In this document: in pieces, positions 1 to 8,536 of the stretch
How positions within the stretch are numbered: the stretch's first letter is position 1
How the letters are laid out: each line of letters opens with the position of its first letter
NCBI GenBank assembly: GCA_013203015.1
Contig: JABMPO010000342.1
Location: forward strand, 1 to 12,224
Direction: 5' to 3'
Length of the DNA stretch: 12,224 nt
Origin: Fidelibacterota bacterium
GTDB taxonomy: Bacteria > Fidelibacterota > Marinisomatia > Marinisomatales > TCS56
Made by a program: the position numbers and the translations under genes
Notes under the pieces: generated by a model
Seen by the model: only the letters and a program-made list of their open reading frames with translations
Told to the model about the DNA's origin: nothing
The model's database searches: none

Positions 1-2017
1 TAGTGAATGGGATACACCTTTTAAGGTACCGCCATTTGATCTGATCAAGGTGGATCATTATTTGCCAGCCCTGAAGGAGGGAATCGAGCAGCAGAAAGTA
101 GAGATTGCCGCCATCATTAACAGCACGGAGCAGCCCGACTTCAGCAATACCATTGAAGCCTTCGAAGCCAGCGGTCGGTCCCTAGAACGGGTCGAAAATG
201 TTTTTAATAATATCAGTGGTACCGATGCTACCGACGAATTGGACAACATCGAAGAAACTTTCAGTCCCATCAAATCGGATCATCGAAGTGATATCCTGCT
301 AAATGAAAAACTGTTTGCCAGAATTAAAGTGGTCTTTGAAAATACCGACAGTGCGCGATTGACCGATGAACAGAACACGCTACTCAATAAAATTTTCCAG
401 GATTTTTCCCGTAATGGCGCTAACCTTGAGTCGCAAGACAAACAGGAACTGCGGAAAATCAATGCCGAACTGGCCTTACTTAAAATGGAATTTGGCCAGA
501 ATATCCGGAAAGAGAATAATAACTGGGAAATAGTGCTAGAAAATGAAGCTGATCTGGCTGGACTGCCAGAAAGAGTACGGCAATCTGCGGCTCAATTAGC
601 GAACGAAAGGAGTCAGCCCGGGAAATGGTTGTTTACCCTGGATAAACCCAGTTGGATACCGTTCCTGCAGTACTCTCAGCGGCGTGACCTGCGCGAGAAA
701 ATATATCGAGCATATATCAATCGCGGTGACAATAATGACCAGTTAGATAATAAAGAATACTTGGTCAAGATTATTAATTTACGCATCCGAAGATCCGAAT
801 TATTGGGGTATGAGACCTATGCCGATTATGTCTTGGAACGTAGTATGGCCGGCAATCCCAAAGCTGTTTATGATTTACTCGATCAACTTTGGCAGCCCGC
901 CCTGAAACGTGCTCAGGCTGAGGCCACAGAACTTCAGGAGTTAATCGATCAGGAGGGCGGTGGATTCAAGTTGCAGTCCTGGGACTGGTGGTATTATTCC
1001 GAAAAAATTCGGCAGGCAAAATACAATCTTGACGAGACACAGTTGCGGTCTTATTTTGAAATAAATAATGTTCGCCAAGGCGCTTTCCTGGTCGCGAATC
1101 GGTTGTTCGGAATCACTTTTACCGAACACACTGATCTGCCAATCTACCATCCGGAAGTAAAAACTTTTGAGGTAAAGGAAGCTGATGGCCGACATCTTGG
1201 AATCCTTTATACCGATTACTATCCCCGGCAGGGGAAACAGGTCGGTGCCTGGTGCAGCGGATTTCGTTCCCAGTCCAATCGCCATGAAAACTGGGTTAGT
1301 CCGGTTGCAATAAATGTCTGCAATTTTTCCCGTCCCACCGGGGAATTACCGGCCCTGTTGAGTTCTTATGAAGTGACTACTCTATTTCATGAGTTCGGAC
1401 ACGCGCTTCATGGCCTGCTTCGAAATCGTGTCTATACCAATCAATTAATGCCCAGGGATTTTGTGGAGTTGCCCAGCCAGATAATGGAGAATTGGGCCAT
1501 GGAACCGGAAGTATTACGGGAATATGCTATCCATTATGAGACTGGTGAAGTAATTCCGGAAGAACTAATCGAAAAAATTACTGAATCCCGACTACACAAC
1601 CAGGGTTTTGAGATGGTGGAATACCTGGCTGCATCGTTTCTGGACATGGATTGGCATACCCTGGTTGAAACCGGCCAACGGGATCCAAACGAATTTGAAA
1701 ACTCTTCCTTCGCCAAAATGGAGTTGCTGCCGGAAATCATTTCCCGCTATCGCAGTCCTTATTTTAATCATATCTTTTCAGGTGGTTATTCCGCTGGTTA
1801 CTACAGCTATATCTGGGCTGCAACCCTTGATGCCGATGCATTTCAAGCCTTTAAGGAAACCGATTTATATAATCCTGAACTGGCAGCTAAATACCGGAAA
1901 TACATTCTTGGTCTCAGCGGCACCGAGGATGTTGCTGTGACTTACCGTCGTTTTCGCGGGCGTGACGCAGAGATTGAACCGTTGTTGGTCAGGCGTGGTC
2001 TGCTTAAAGAGCAGTAA
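1..2017 (+). CDS. dcp: Dcp-type M3 family zinc oligopeptidase (peptidyl-dipeptidase), 5' end cut off by window edge
   Basis: Zinc metallopeptidase of family M3, closest by eye to peptidyl-dipeptidase Dcp, which removes dipeptides from the C-terminus of short peptides. The frame is open from base 2 and reads SEWDTPFKVPPFDLIKVDHYLP before the GTG at 50. This matches the conserved N-terminal block of the family, so GTG 50 is internal and the true start, perhaps with a signal peptide, lies upstream. 671 residues are visible against roughly 680-720 for full-length relatives. Counting from the codon at 50, the zinc site is HEFGH (H447, E448, H451) with third ligand E473 in DFVELPSQ. The substrate-binding block H574...GGYSAGYYSYIW is also present, and all expected catalytic residues are kept. 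The loop between HEFGH and E473 is three residues shorter than in E. coli Dcp and lacks its SGTN segment. The gene precedes the surface-protein operon by 119 nt with no obvious terminator. A functional link is not evident; it is probably a housekeeping peptide-recycling enzyme. Confidence 0.93.
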   Translation, partial: SEWDTPFKVPPFDLIKVDHYLPALKEGIEQQKVEIAAIINSTEQPDFSNTIEAFEASGRSLERVENVFNNISGTDATDELDNIEETFSPIKSDHRSDILLNEKLFARIKVVFENTDSARLTDEQNTLLNKIFQDFSRNGANLESQDKQELRKINAELALLKMEFGQNIRKENNNWEIVLENEADLAGLPERVRQSAAQLANERSQPGKWLFTLDKPSWIPFLQYSQRRDLREKIYRAYINRGDNNDQLDNKEYLVKIINLRIRRSELLGYETYADYVLERSMAGNPKAVYDLLDQLWQPALKRAQAEATELQELIDQEGGGFKLQSWDWWYYSEKIRQAKYNLDETQLRSYFEINNVRQGAFLVANRLFGITFTEHTDLPIYHPEVKTFEVKEADGRHLGILYTDYYPRQGKQVGAWCSGFRSQSNRHENWVSPVAINVCNFSRPTGELPALLSSYEVTTLFHEFGHALHGLLRNRVYTNQLMPRDFVELPSQIMENWAMEPEVLREYAIHYETGEVIPEELIEKITESRLHNQGFEMVEYLAASFLDMDWHTLVETGQRDPNEFENSSFAKMELLPEIISRYRSPYFNHIFSGGYSAGYYSYIWAATLDADAFQAFKETDLYNPELAAKYRKYILGLSGTEDVAVTYRRFRGRDAEIEPLLVRRGLLKEQ

Positions 2018-2066
2018 ATTCAGGGGTAATCTAATTTGTAAAAGGCTGTTTTCTGTAACTATTTGT

Positions 2067-2082
2067 TGTGAAATTCATCACA
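2067..2082. promoter_or_regulatory. CRP/FNR-family binding site candidate (operon copy)
   Basis: TGTGAAATTCATCACA is an exact match to TGTGA-N6-TCACA, the core of the CRP consensus. One more flanking pair (T2066/A2083) extends the palindrome to TTGTGA...TCACAA. The centre lies about 62 bp upstream of the GTG start at 2137, within reach of a promoter. The same perfect core recurs upstream of the separate DUF4402 gene (11481-11496), which makes chance less likely. The binding protein is not encoded in this window, so assignment to a CRP/FNR-type factor is inference from the motif. Confidence 0.6.
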
Positions 2083-2084
2083 AT

Positions 2085-2104
2085 TTAATGCTATGATTAA
2101 TGCT
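2085..2104 (+). repeat. TTAATGCT direct repeat, 12-bp period
   Basis: TTAATGCT occurs at 2085-2092 and again at 2097-2104, just after the CRP-like palindrome and before the Shine-Dalgarno. It could be a second regulator's half-site pair or simply part of an AT-rich promoter. No copy is seen upstream of the downstream DUF4402 gene. Confidence 0.4.
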
Positions 2105-2122
2105 TACCTTTTGTGCTGTAGC

Positions 2123-2126
2123 AGGA
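2123..2126 (+). promoter_or_regulatory. Ribosome binding site supporting the GTG start at 2137
   Basis: AGGA lies 10 nt before GTG 2137. An in-frame TAA at 2131-2133 directly precedes that GTG, so no earlier start is possible in this frame, and the signal peptide begins right after it. Together these fix the start codon of the giant surface protein. Confidence 0.65.
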
Positions 2127-2136
2127 ATGATAAACG

Positions 2137-5100
2137 GTGAAATCCGACCATAAAATACTAACTTTCTTATTTATACTTGCCTTAGCGGCAAGTATAAGTG
2201 CCCAGCCCACTGGCTATGACTATCGGAAAAAACTGATCATCAGCAGTACTCAGGTTGGTGGCACTTCTGATTTGGTGGATTTCCCTGTTTTAATCAGTCT
2301 CACGCACAATGATCTTAGATCGACCGGTAATGGTGGGGGGGTCGCCAATCCCAGCGGATATGATATTATTTTTACGTCTTCCGATGGTTCAACGCTGTTA
2401 GACCATGAAATGGAAAAGTACAGCTCGACTACCGGTGAATACATTAGCTGGGTTCGCATTCCTGCGCTATCGTCTACGTTAGATACGGAAATATATTTAT
2501 ACTTCGGTAACTCAACGATTTTTTCTGATCAATCCGTCAATACCACTTGGAATTCCAATTACCTGGCTGTCTGGCATTTTAATAATGGAATTACCGATGC
2601 CTCCAGCAATGGCCGGGTTCTGGTGGATAATGGAACTGCTGCATCCAGTACCGGTAAGATTGCCGGTGCACGAGAATTTGCCGGGAACGGTGATGATTTG
2701 GGAGACGCTTCCTCATCGGCTTACCTTGACGGAATGACCGCGCTGACGATTTCGCTGTGGGCAAAAGCTGATGTAACGGGAACCGATAAAGGACTAATAT
2801 TTGGTGATATACCAACCGGCACTGAGGACCGTTTGGGAATACGTTATGACGCAGCCGCCACTTCCAGTGGTGGAACTAATATTATTCATACTTCTCTCAA
2901 AACAGGTAATAACAATAAAGTTCGTCTTGAAAGCAGCGGGGGTGTTCAGACGACTAATTGGCAGCAGATCGTGACATCCTGGACCGAGACAAATCCCATG
3001 GTGCTTTATCTGGATGGTGCGTTGGATACACCGGGTTATACTACTTCTAAAGCTGGGCTGACATCCGGTAGTTCAAACCTTTATATTGGAAAAGGGTCTC
3101 GGGATGGTACAACCAGTTCCTGGGATGGTTTGATTGATGAAGTGCGTATTTCAAATATCGCACGTTCGGCAGATTGGCTGTCTACCGAATATAATACTTC
3201 CAATGATCCGGCCACATTTTTTACGGTCAGCGCAGTGAATGAAGCACCCGTTTTAGCTGGTATTGAAACCGTTGATTTGAACTACGCCGCCGGATCGGGT
3301 GCGGTTAATATTACCATGTCAATTACTACCTCCGATTACAGTGATCTTAATCTCAGCAGTGCTCATGTAGCGATTACCGCTAATTATCTCAACACCGAAG
3401 ATGTTTTGGGATTCAACGATCAGAATGGCATAACCGGCAGTTGGAACTCCACTACCGGTATACTCAGTTTATCCGGATCGGCATCCCAGGCCGATTATCA
3501 AACCGCTCTTCGTGCGGTAACCTATTCCAATACTAATGCCACGCCCTCTACGGCATTAAGAACAATAAGTTTTACTGTCAACGATGGAAGCGCCGACAGC
3601 AATACGCTGACGCGCAATATTTCTCTTAGTTTCACAAATGCAGCTCCGGTACTGGCCAATCTGGAAACTGCCGATCTGGATTATACCGATGGCGGCTCTC
3701 CCATCATGCTAAGCTCAACGTTGACTGTTTCTGATGCTGATGACGCCTATTTGGAAAGCGCAACGGTGGAACTCACCACTAATTATATTAATGGCGAAGA
3801 CTTACTGAGCTTTACCAATACCGCCAGTATCAGCGGGAGTTGGAATTCATCCTCCGGACTTTTAACGCTTACCGGTACGGCCGCTATCGCTGATTATCAG
3901 ATTGCCCTGCGTGGTGTTACTTATTCAAATAGCAATCCTGATCCTTCCACCGTTATCCGGACTTTCGCTATTACTGTGAACGATGGCACAGATGCGAGTA
4001 ATACGGAAACCCGGGACATTACCGTCACGTCGGTCAATGATGCTCCTACGTTGTCAGCGATTGAAACAAGTCCCCTCACGTACAACCCCGGGGATGGAGC
4101 CGTTCAGATCACTACCACGATTGTTCCGGCTGATGGAGATAATATCAACCTTTCAGGTGCTACTGTCCAGATTACCGGTAATTATTTCTCCGGCGAAGAT
4201 GTTCTGGCTTTTAGCGATCAACTGGGAATTACTGGCAGTTGGGATAATATTACCGGAACCTTAACCCTGACTGGTGCAACCACTATTTCTAATTACCAGA
4301 CAGCTTTGCGCGCCGTTACTTACGAGAACACCAATGCAACGCCTGCCTACTCAACACGGACAGTATCTTTTATAGTAAATGATGGTACTTATGATAGTAC
4401 GCCAGCCACTCGTAATATTGCCTGGGGTACTCCAGGTACTATTACTGACTTACAGTTGTGGCTACGTTCGGATGTTGGTGTTTACAGCGATGCTGGGATA
4501 ACGGCGGCTATTGAGGGTGAATCGGCCGTGCAATGGAACGATCAGAGTGGTAATGACCGTCATTTTACTTCCGGTCTTAAAAAACCGGTTTTTCGCAGTG
4601 CTGCTGCTACTTTGAATAATACCGCTGCCCTGGAATTTATTGGTAACAAGGATTCATTCACCGATGACGATGGTGAATTGTATATCAACGGGATGACGGA
4701 GTTTACTACTTTTGCCGTAATTAACTCTGACGTGACAGGTACGGATAATGGTTTTATTATCGCCAGTGCTCCTTCAGGGGTCGATCAATATTTTACGATT
4801 CGCTATGATGCCATCGGTGACATTGGAGCAGCCTCCAATGTTATTCGCACCAGTGTTATCAGCAATATCACGACCAACCAATTAGAGAGCGCTGCTGATT
4901 TCCAGTCTACTTCCGGCCAGATCATTGAATGGGAATGGCAGTCCGGTAATGAATACAATTTATATGTTGATGGTGTATTAAATAATCCCAGCGCCTCAGG
5001 TTCGCCACCCTCAGGTACCATATCGTCGGCTACCGAGCTTACGATTGGCCGCGGCTCCCAAAATAACAATGACAGTTGGGATGGTCTGATTGCTGAAATA

Positions 5101-8100
5101 ATTATTTATGATCGTCTTTTATCAAGTTCTGAGCGCATCAGCGTTGAAGACTATTTATCCCAGAAATATGGTATTAGCGTACGTCTGCTGGATCCGGCGA
5201 CCGGTGGTGAGGCAATCTCCGCCGATGATGTAAATACCACTTTTACTGCCCTATCTGGACCACGGATAACCGAGGATGTAATCGGTGAACTCAACCTAAA
5301 CGGCACGATTATATTGAATGCTCCGACTGGTTATGAATGGGACACTGGTGCCACACCGACTGTGACAATTAACCCCGCCTTTGGAACAGCCACGACACTG
5401 GCAGTTTCTTATACCAGTATTACAGCTTCTCAGGTCACATTCACAGTGAGTGCAGAATCCAGCACGCCAGATAAACCCGGTGAAGTTATCTTTGGCAATC
5501 TTCAGGTTCGGCCCACCACCGGAGGTCTACCAAATACCGGTAATATTACCAATGTGGGTACGACTGGTCCCTCCGGGGATACAAATTTCGGGACCCTAAC
5601 GATGGTACACGGCACTGCCGCAAAGCTGTCTTTTGCACAATCTCCCGTTAATACTAATATCAGTGAAATAATCACACCCTATCCAACCATTCAGGTGAAC
5701 GACCAATATGATAATGCGGTGGACACCATTGCGATTAATATTGTCATTACCTTTACTACTGGCACTGGCAATCTTGGTGGAACAACTACTCAAGCCACCG
5801 ATGCCGCCGGCTTGGCGACTTTTAATAATCTCACGGTTGATGCAACCGGCGTTAAACGAATAACTGCCAGTTCCGGTTTGCTGACAGCAATAGAAAGCGC
5901 TGATTTTTCGATTTTATCGTTGGGTGAGTTCACTACTTTTCTGGTTGAGCGGGAGAGCGGCGGTGATATTCTAACACACACGGCGGGTGAGGCTTTTAAT
6001 ATCAAAATTTCTGCCGTGGATGGCACCCAAACCCTGGATGCCAGTTTTACCGGTACGGTCGATATTACTTCCAACGGCACCCTGGGTACCGGATCAGGAA
6101 CGACAGCCAGTTTCACCGGGGGTATCCTGGCATCCCATACGGTCAGTATTACCAACACGGGCAATTTTAATATTACCGCCACCAATTCTTCCGGGACAGA
6201 AACGGGCAATTCTAATAGTTTTACCGTCAATCCCGGCACTGCCGATCCAACTACCACGACGATCACTGCTGATCCAACCATCCTGGTTAACGATGGATCC
6301 AGCACCTCCGCGATTACGGTGCAGGTAAAGGATGACCAGGGCAATAATCTGCCCAGCGGCGGAGCATCCGTTAATCTGATCACCGATGCAGGCACACTGC
6401 TCGGGAGCATTGTCGATCAGGGTGACGGTACCTATACCCAGAGTCTGCAATCATCATTGAATATTGAAACGGCAACGATTACCGGAGTTCTAAATGCCGT
6501 CAGTATTTCCGACAATGCCACAGTAATGTTTAATCAGTATAATACCGAATGGGAAAGCAGCCTGGGAGGCGAAACCTATACCAGTGAATGGGAGGATGTG
6601 CGTAACTGGAGCAATGGTGTGCCCACCCTCACTGATATTGTATATATTCCCGCTGATCCGGCGGTTGGCACTAAACAACCGGTTATCCAGGTTGATAACC
6701 AGTCGATCGAATGTATCGTTATTGAGGCCGGAGCTGACGTGACTCTGTCCGGAGGTATAAGTTTTGAAATAAGCGCTGATGTGAATGGCTCTGGTGAGTT
6801 CAATGGCAGCGCTTCGGATTCGATTATCATTGGTGGCGATCTTAATTTGGGGAGTGTCGCCCTGGGTTATGTCCTCCTTAATGGAACAGCCGCGCAAAGC
6901 CTGACTGCACCTAGCACCTTTACCAATCTGGTTGTAAATAATAGCACTGGGGTCACAGCCGGCGGAAATCTCGCGGTTACCGGAACCCTTTATCTTGAAA
7001 ATGGAAATCTGCTGATCCCGTCAGGGAATACTCTGATAGCCAATACAAAATCTGTTGTCAGTGGTAACCTGCGTATGCAACGTGAGATCGTTGGATCCAC
7101 CGGGTGGCGCTTACTGGCAGCCCCGCTGGTTTCCAATTATGGTGATTTCCTGGATGCTATTTTTACTCAGGGTTACACCGGTTCTGATTCAGCGACCGGT
7201 TCACCATCGGTATTATATTATGATGAAACATCTGCGGGAACGGATAATCAACGCTGGCGCAAGCCCGGCGCTGATACCGATGTCACCGTTCCGGGACGCG
7301 GCTTATTCACTTATGTTTTTGGGGACATCACTGGCGAACCAGCTTATTCGGCGCCTCTTCCGTCTCTGTTGGACATCATCGGTCTGGAAAGCGATGGAGT
7401 CGCTGGCGAGTTTGATTTTGGAATTTCCTATACCACTACTGCCGATTCCGGTTGGAATCTGGTGGGTAATCCTTTCGCTGCCACAATCGACTGGGATGAT
7501 CTAAGTTGGGTGAAAACTAATGTGGATAATACTATCTACCTCTGGGATACGTCGATCAACTCTGGCAATGGAGGCTATTTGACCTGGAACGGTACAACCG
7601 GCTCATTGGGTAATGGATTGATACCACCTTTCCAGGGTTTTTGGGTCAAGGCGAATAATCCTTCGCCCGTGCTGAAGGTCAATCAATCCGCTAAAACGAC
7701 TGGTGGTGTATTTTATAAACAATTAGTCGATGTTAATCCGATTATAATGTTCCGTGCTGAGAATGATTCTCTGGAAGCAACCACCTATATCATTTTCAGC
7801 TCTGACGCCCGGAGAAATAAAGATCCTCGCGATGCCTACCGCTTGATTCCTTTCACCAATACTTTCGTGGATATTTATACGATTTCCCGGGATTATACTC
7901 AGTTAACGATTAATAATTATCCCCAGAATTTTGGTATTCCCATTGATATTCCCCTGGATGTAAAAGCTTATCATGACGGTCAGTCTACGAAAATGACAAG
8001 TAGTATCTCTTGGCCGAAATTTGTAAATATACCGGCTGATTGGACGGTAGAATTATATGACAAGCAGGAGAAAATAACGATTAATCTACGTGAGAACTCA

Positions 8101-8529
8101 ATTTATAATTTTGCTGAAGAAGGGGTAGAAGAAGTGCTTCCTCCGGTAACGCCAGGTAAAATCAGTCATATGGGCCCGCTTAAGCTCAAGAAAACCCAAG
8201 CCGGTCATACGGCCCGGTTCCTGGTAAAAATCAACCCGGGGAATTCCAATCCTGATATTCCCAGTGCCTTTGCCTTGGGAAAAAATTTCCCTAATCCGTT
8301 TAATATGGGTACTTCCATTCCAATAGAGCTTCCGGTTGAAGGTCGAATTACCCTGAAAATTATAAATTTGCAGGGCCGGGAGATTGCAACATTGATCGCT
8401 GATCAGCACTATCGCGCAGGTATCCATCATTTCAACTGGAATCCCACCCTACTGGCCAGTGGTATCTATTTTGCCTACCTGGTAACTGAGCAAAAAACTT
8501 TTATTTCAAAAATGATGTTAATTAAATAA
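2137..8529 (+). CDS. Giant T9SS-exported multidomain surface protein (DUF2341, LamG, cadherin-like and Ig-like repeats)
   Basis: A 2130-residue secreted or surface-anchored protein, probably an adhesin or ligand-binding scaffold. Order by residue: signal peptide 1-22 (cleavage near SISA|Q); DUF2341 27-125; LamG/concanavalin A-like module 142-357; three cadherin-like repeats 368-766, each exactly 133 residues; a second LamG-like module 769-1013 ending EDYLSQKYGI; an unrecognised beta-rich segment 1014-1157; three Ig-like (invasin/Big-type) domains at about 1158-1259, 1262-1364 and 1365-1465; a passenger region with an NWSNGVPT block and paired GWRLLAAPL/GWNLVGNPF motifs (W1657, W1773); and a C-terminal sorting domain 2042-2130 starting PSAFALGKNFPNPFN and ending KMMLIK. 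LamG and DUF2341 suggest carbohydrate or glycoprotein binding, though no catalytic motif is visible. I see only one cysteine (C1526), as expected for a long beta-sandwich string. It starts with GTG and is first in a four-gene run, 7 nt before the next gene. The exact ligand is unknown. Confidence 0.92.
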   Translation: MKSDHKILTFLFILALAASISAQPTGYDYRKKLIISSTQVGGTSDLVDFPVLISLTHNDLRSTGNGGGVANPSGYDIIFTSSDGSTLLDHEMEKYSSTTGEYISWVRIPALSSTLDTEIYLYFGNSTIFSDQSVNTTWNSNYLAVWHFNNGITDASSNGRVLVDNGTAASSTGKIAGAREFAGNGDDLGDASSSAYLDGMTALTISLWAKADVTGTDKGLIFGDIPTGTEDRLGIRYDAAATSSGGTNIIHTSLKTGNNNKVRLESSGGVQTTNWQQIVTSWTETNPMVLYLDGALDTPGYTTSKAGLTSGSSNLYIGKGSRDGTTSSWDGLIDEVRISNIARSADWLSTEYNTSNDPATFFTVSAVNEAPVLAGIETVDLNYAAGSGAVNITMSITTSDYSDLNLSSAHVAITANYLNTEDVLGFNDQNGITGSWNSTTGILSLSGSASQADYQTALRAVTYSNTNATPSTALRTISFTVNDGSADSNTLTRNISLSFTNAAPVLANLETADLDYTDGGSPIMLSSTLTVSDADDAYLESATVELTTNYINGEDLLSFTNTASISGSWNSSSGLLTLTGTAAIADYQIALRGVTYSNSNPDPSTVIRTFAITVNDGTDASNTETRDITVTSVNDAPTLSAIETSPLTYNPGDGAVQITTTIVPADGDNINLSGATVQITGNYFSGEDVLAFSDQLGITGSWDNITGTLTLTGATTISNYQTALRAVTYENTNATPAYSTRTVSFIVNDGTYDSTPATRNIAWGTPGTITDLQLWLRSDVGVYSDAGITAAIEGESAVQWNDQSGNDRHFTSGLKKPVFRSAAATLNNTAALEFIGNKDSFTDDDGELYINGMTEFTTFAVINSDVTGTDNGFIIASAPSGVDQYFTIRYDAIGDIGAASNVIRTSVISNITTNQLESAADFQSTSGQIIEWEWQSGNEYNLYVDGVLNNPSASGSPPSGTISSATELTIGRGSQNNNDSWDGLIAEIIIYDRLLSSSERISVEDYLSQKYGISVRLLDPATGGEAISADDVNTTFTALSGPRITEDVIGELNLNGTIILNAPTGYEWDTGATPTVTINPAFGTATTLAVSYTSITASQVTFTVSAESSTPDKPGEVIFGNLQVRPTTGGLPNTGNITNVGTTGPSGDTNFGTLTMVHGTAAKLSFAQSPVNTNISEIITPYPTIQVNDQYDNAVDTIAINIVITFTTGTGNLGGTTTQATDAAGLATFNNLTVDATGVKRITASSGLLTAIESADFSILSLGEFTTFLVERESGGDILTHTAGEAFNIKISAVDGTQTLDASFTGTVDITSNGTLGTGSGTTASFTGGILASHTVSITNTGNFNITATNSSGTETGNSNSFTVNPGTADPTTTTITADPTILVNDGSSTSAITVQVKDDQGNNLPSGGASVNLITDAGTLLGSIVDQGDGTYTQSLQSSLNIETATITGVLNAVSISDNATVMFNQYNTEWESSLGGETYTSEWEDVRNWSNGVPTLTDIVYIPADPAVGTKQPVIQVDNQSIECIVIEAGADVTLSGGISFEISADVNGSGEFNGSASDSIIIGGDLNLGSVALGYVLLNGTAAQSLTAPSTFTNLVVNNSTGVTAGGNLAVTGTLYLENGNLLIPSGNTLIANTKSVVSGNLRMQREIVGSTGWRLLAAPLVSNYGDFLDAIFTQGYTGSDSATGSPSVLYYDETSAGTDNQRWRKPGADTDVTVPGRGLFTYVFGDITGEPAYSAPLPSLLDIIGLESDGVAGEFDFGISYTTTADSGWNLVGNPFAATIDWDDLSWVKTNVDNTIYLWDTSINSGNGGYLTWNGTTGSLGNGLIPPFQGFWVKANNPSPVLKVNQSAKTTGGVFYKQLVDVNPIIMFRAENDSLEATTYIIFSSDARRNKDPRDAYRLIPFTNTFVDIYTISRDYTQLTINNYPQNFGIPIDIPLDVKAYHDGQSTKMTSSISWPKFVNIPADWTVELYDKQEKITINLRENSIYNFAEEGVEEVLPPVTPGKISHMGPLKLKKTQAGHTARFLVKINPGNSNPDIPSAFALGKNFPNPFNMGTSIPIELPVEGRITLKIINLQGREIATLIADQHYRAGIHHFNWNPTLLASGIYFAYLVTEQKTFISKMMLIK
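3238..4434 (+). repeat. Three tandem 133-residue cadherin-like repeats within the surface protein
   Basis: The repeats start at 3238, 3637 and 4036, each 399 bases, at residues 368, 501 and 634. Each opens N-[EAD]-AP-[VT]-L and contains ANYL/TNYI/GNYF followed by GEDVL-like and ITGSW-like blocks, then ALRxVTYxNxN and xFxVNDG near the end. Roughly half the positions agree between copies by eye, with no net length change, while the DNA has diverged well past recent duplication. Such 'VNDAPVL' repeats are common spacers in large bacterial surface proteins. Confidence 0.85.
8260..8526 (+). other. C-terminal T9SS type A sorting domain of the surface protein
   Basis: Residues 2042-2130 begin PSAFALGKNFPNPFN and continue with GRITLKIINLQGREIATL, an AGIHHFNWN block and ASGIYFAYLV, ending KMMLIK. 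This is the typical layout of Por/T9SS C-terminal domains, which target cargo for export through the outer membrane and are then usually cleaved. No T9SS component gene is in the window, so export by this route rests on the domain alone. Confidence 0.85.
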
Positions 8530-8536
8530 GAAAATT

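Larger units (their letters stand above)
2018..2136 (+). promoter_or_regulatory. Upstream regulatory region of the surface-protein operon
   Basis: This 119-base gap separates the peptidase from the giant surface-protein gene. It holds a perfect TGTGA-N6-TCACA palindrome (2067-2082), a TTAATGCT direct repeat with 12-bp period (2085-2104), and an AGGA Shine-Dalgarno (2123-2126). TATGAT at 2092-2097 resembles a sigma70 -10 box, and TACCTTTTG at 2105-2113 resembles the Bacteroidota -7 element (TAnnTTTG) with one extra base; neither has a convincing partner at the right distance. I see no rho-independent terminator for the upstream gene here. Confidence 0.55.

Noticed and set aside
50..52. GTG as the start of the M3 peptidase
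   Set aside because: The frame is open to base 2 and encodes the conserved N-terminal family block, so the gene begins upstream of the window.
2040..2053. AAAA...TTTT mini-hairpin as terminator for the peptidase gene
   Set aside because: Only four A-T pairs and no GC stem; not a credible intrinsic terminator.
2127..2153. Eight-codon leader ORF overlapping the GTG start
   Set aside because: Its ATG directly abuts the AGGA box, too close for initiation, and the peptide has no feature.
3238..4434. CRISPR or mobile-element origin of the repeated segment
   Set aside because: The repeats are 399-base coding modules, diverged at DNA level and in frame; protein-domain duplication explains them. 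No terminal inverted repeats or transposase genes occur in the window.
5790..6410. 206-residue open frame on the minus strand
   Set aside because: It lies opposite the Ig-like domains of the giant protein, whose regular Thr/Gly-rich codons create long antisense frames; no recognisable domain or ribosome site.
6094..6897. Further long minus-strand open frames
   Set aside because: Antisense shadows of the same beta-rich coding region without family features.
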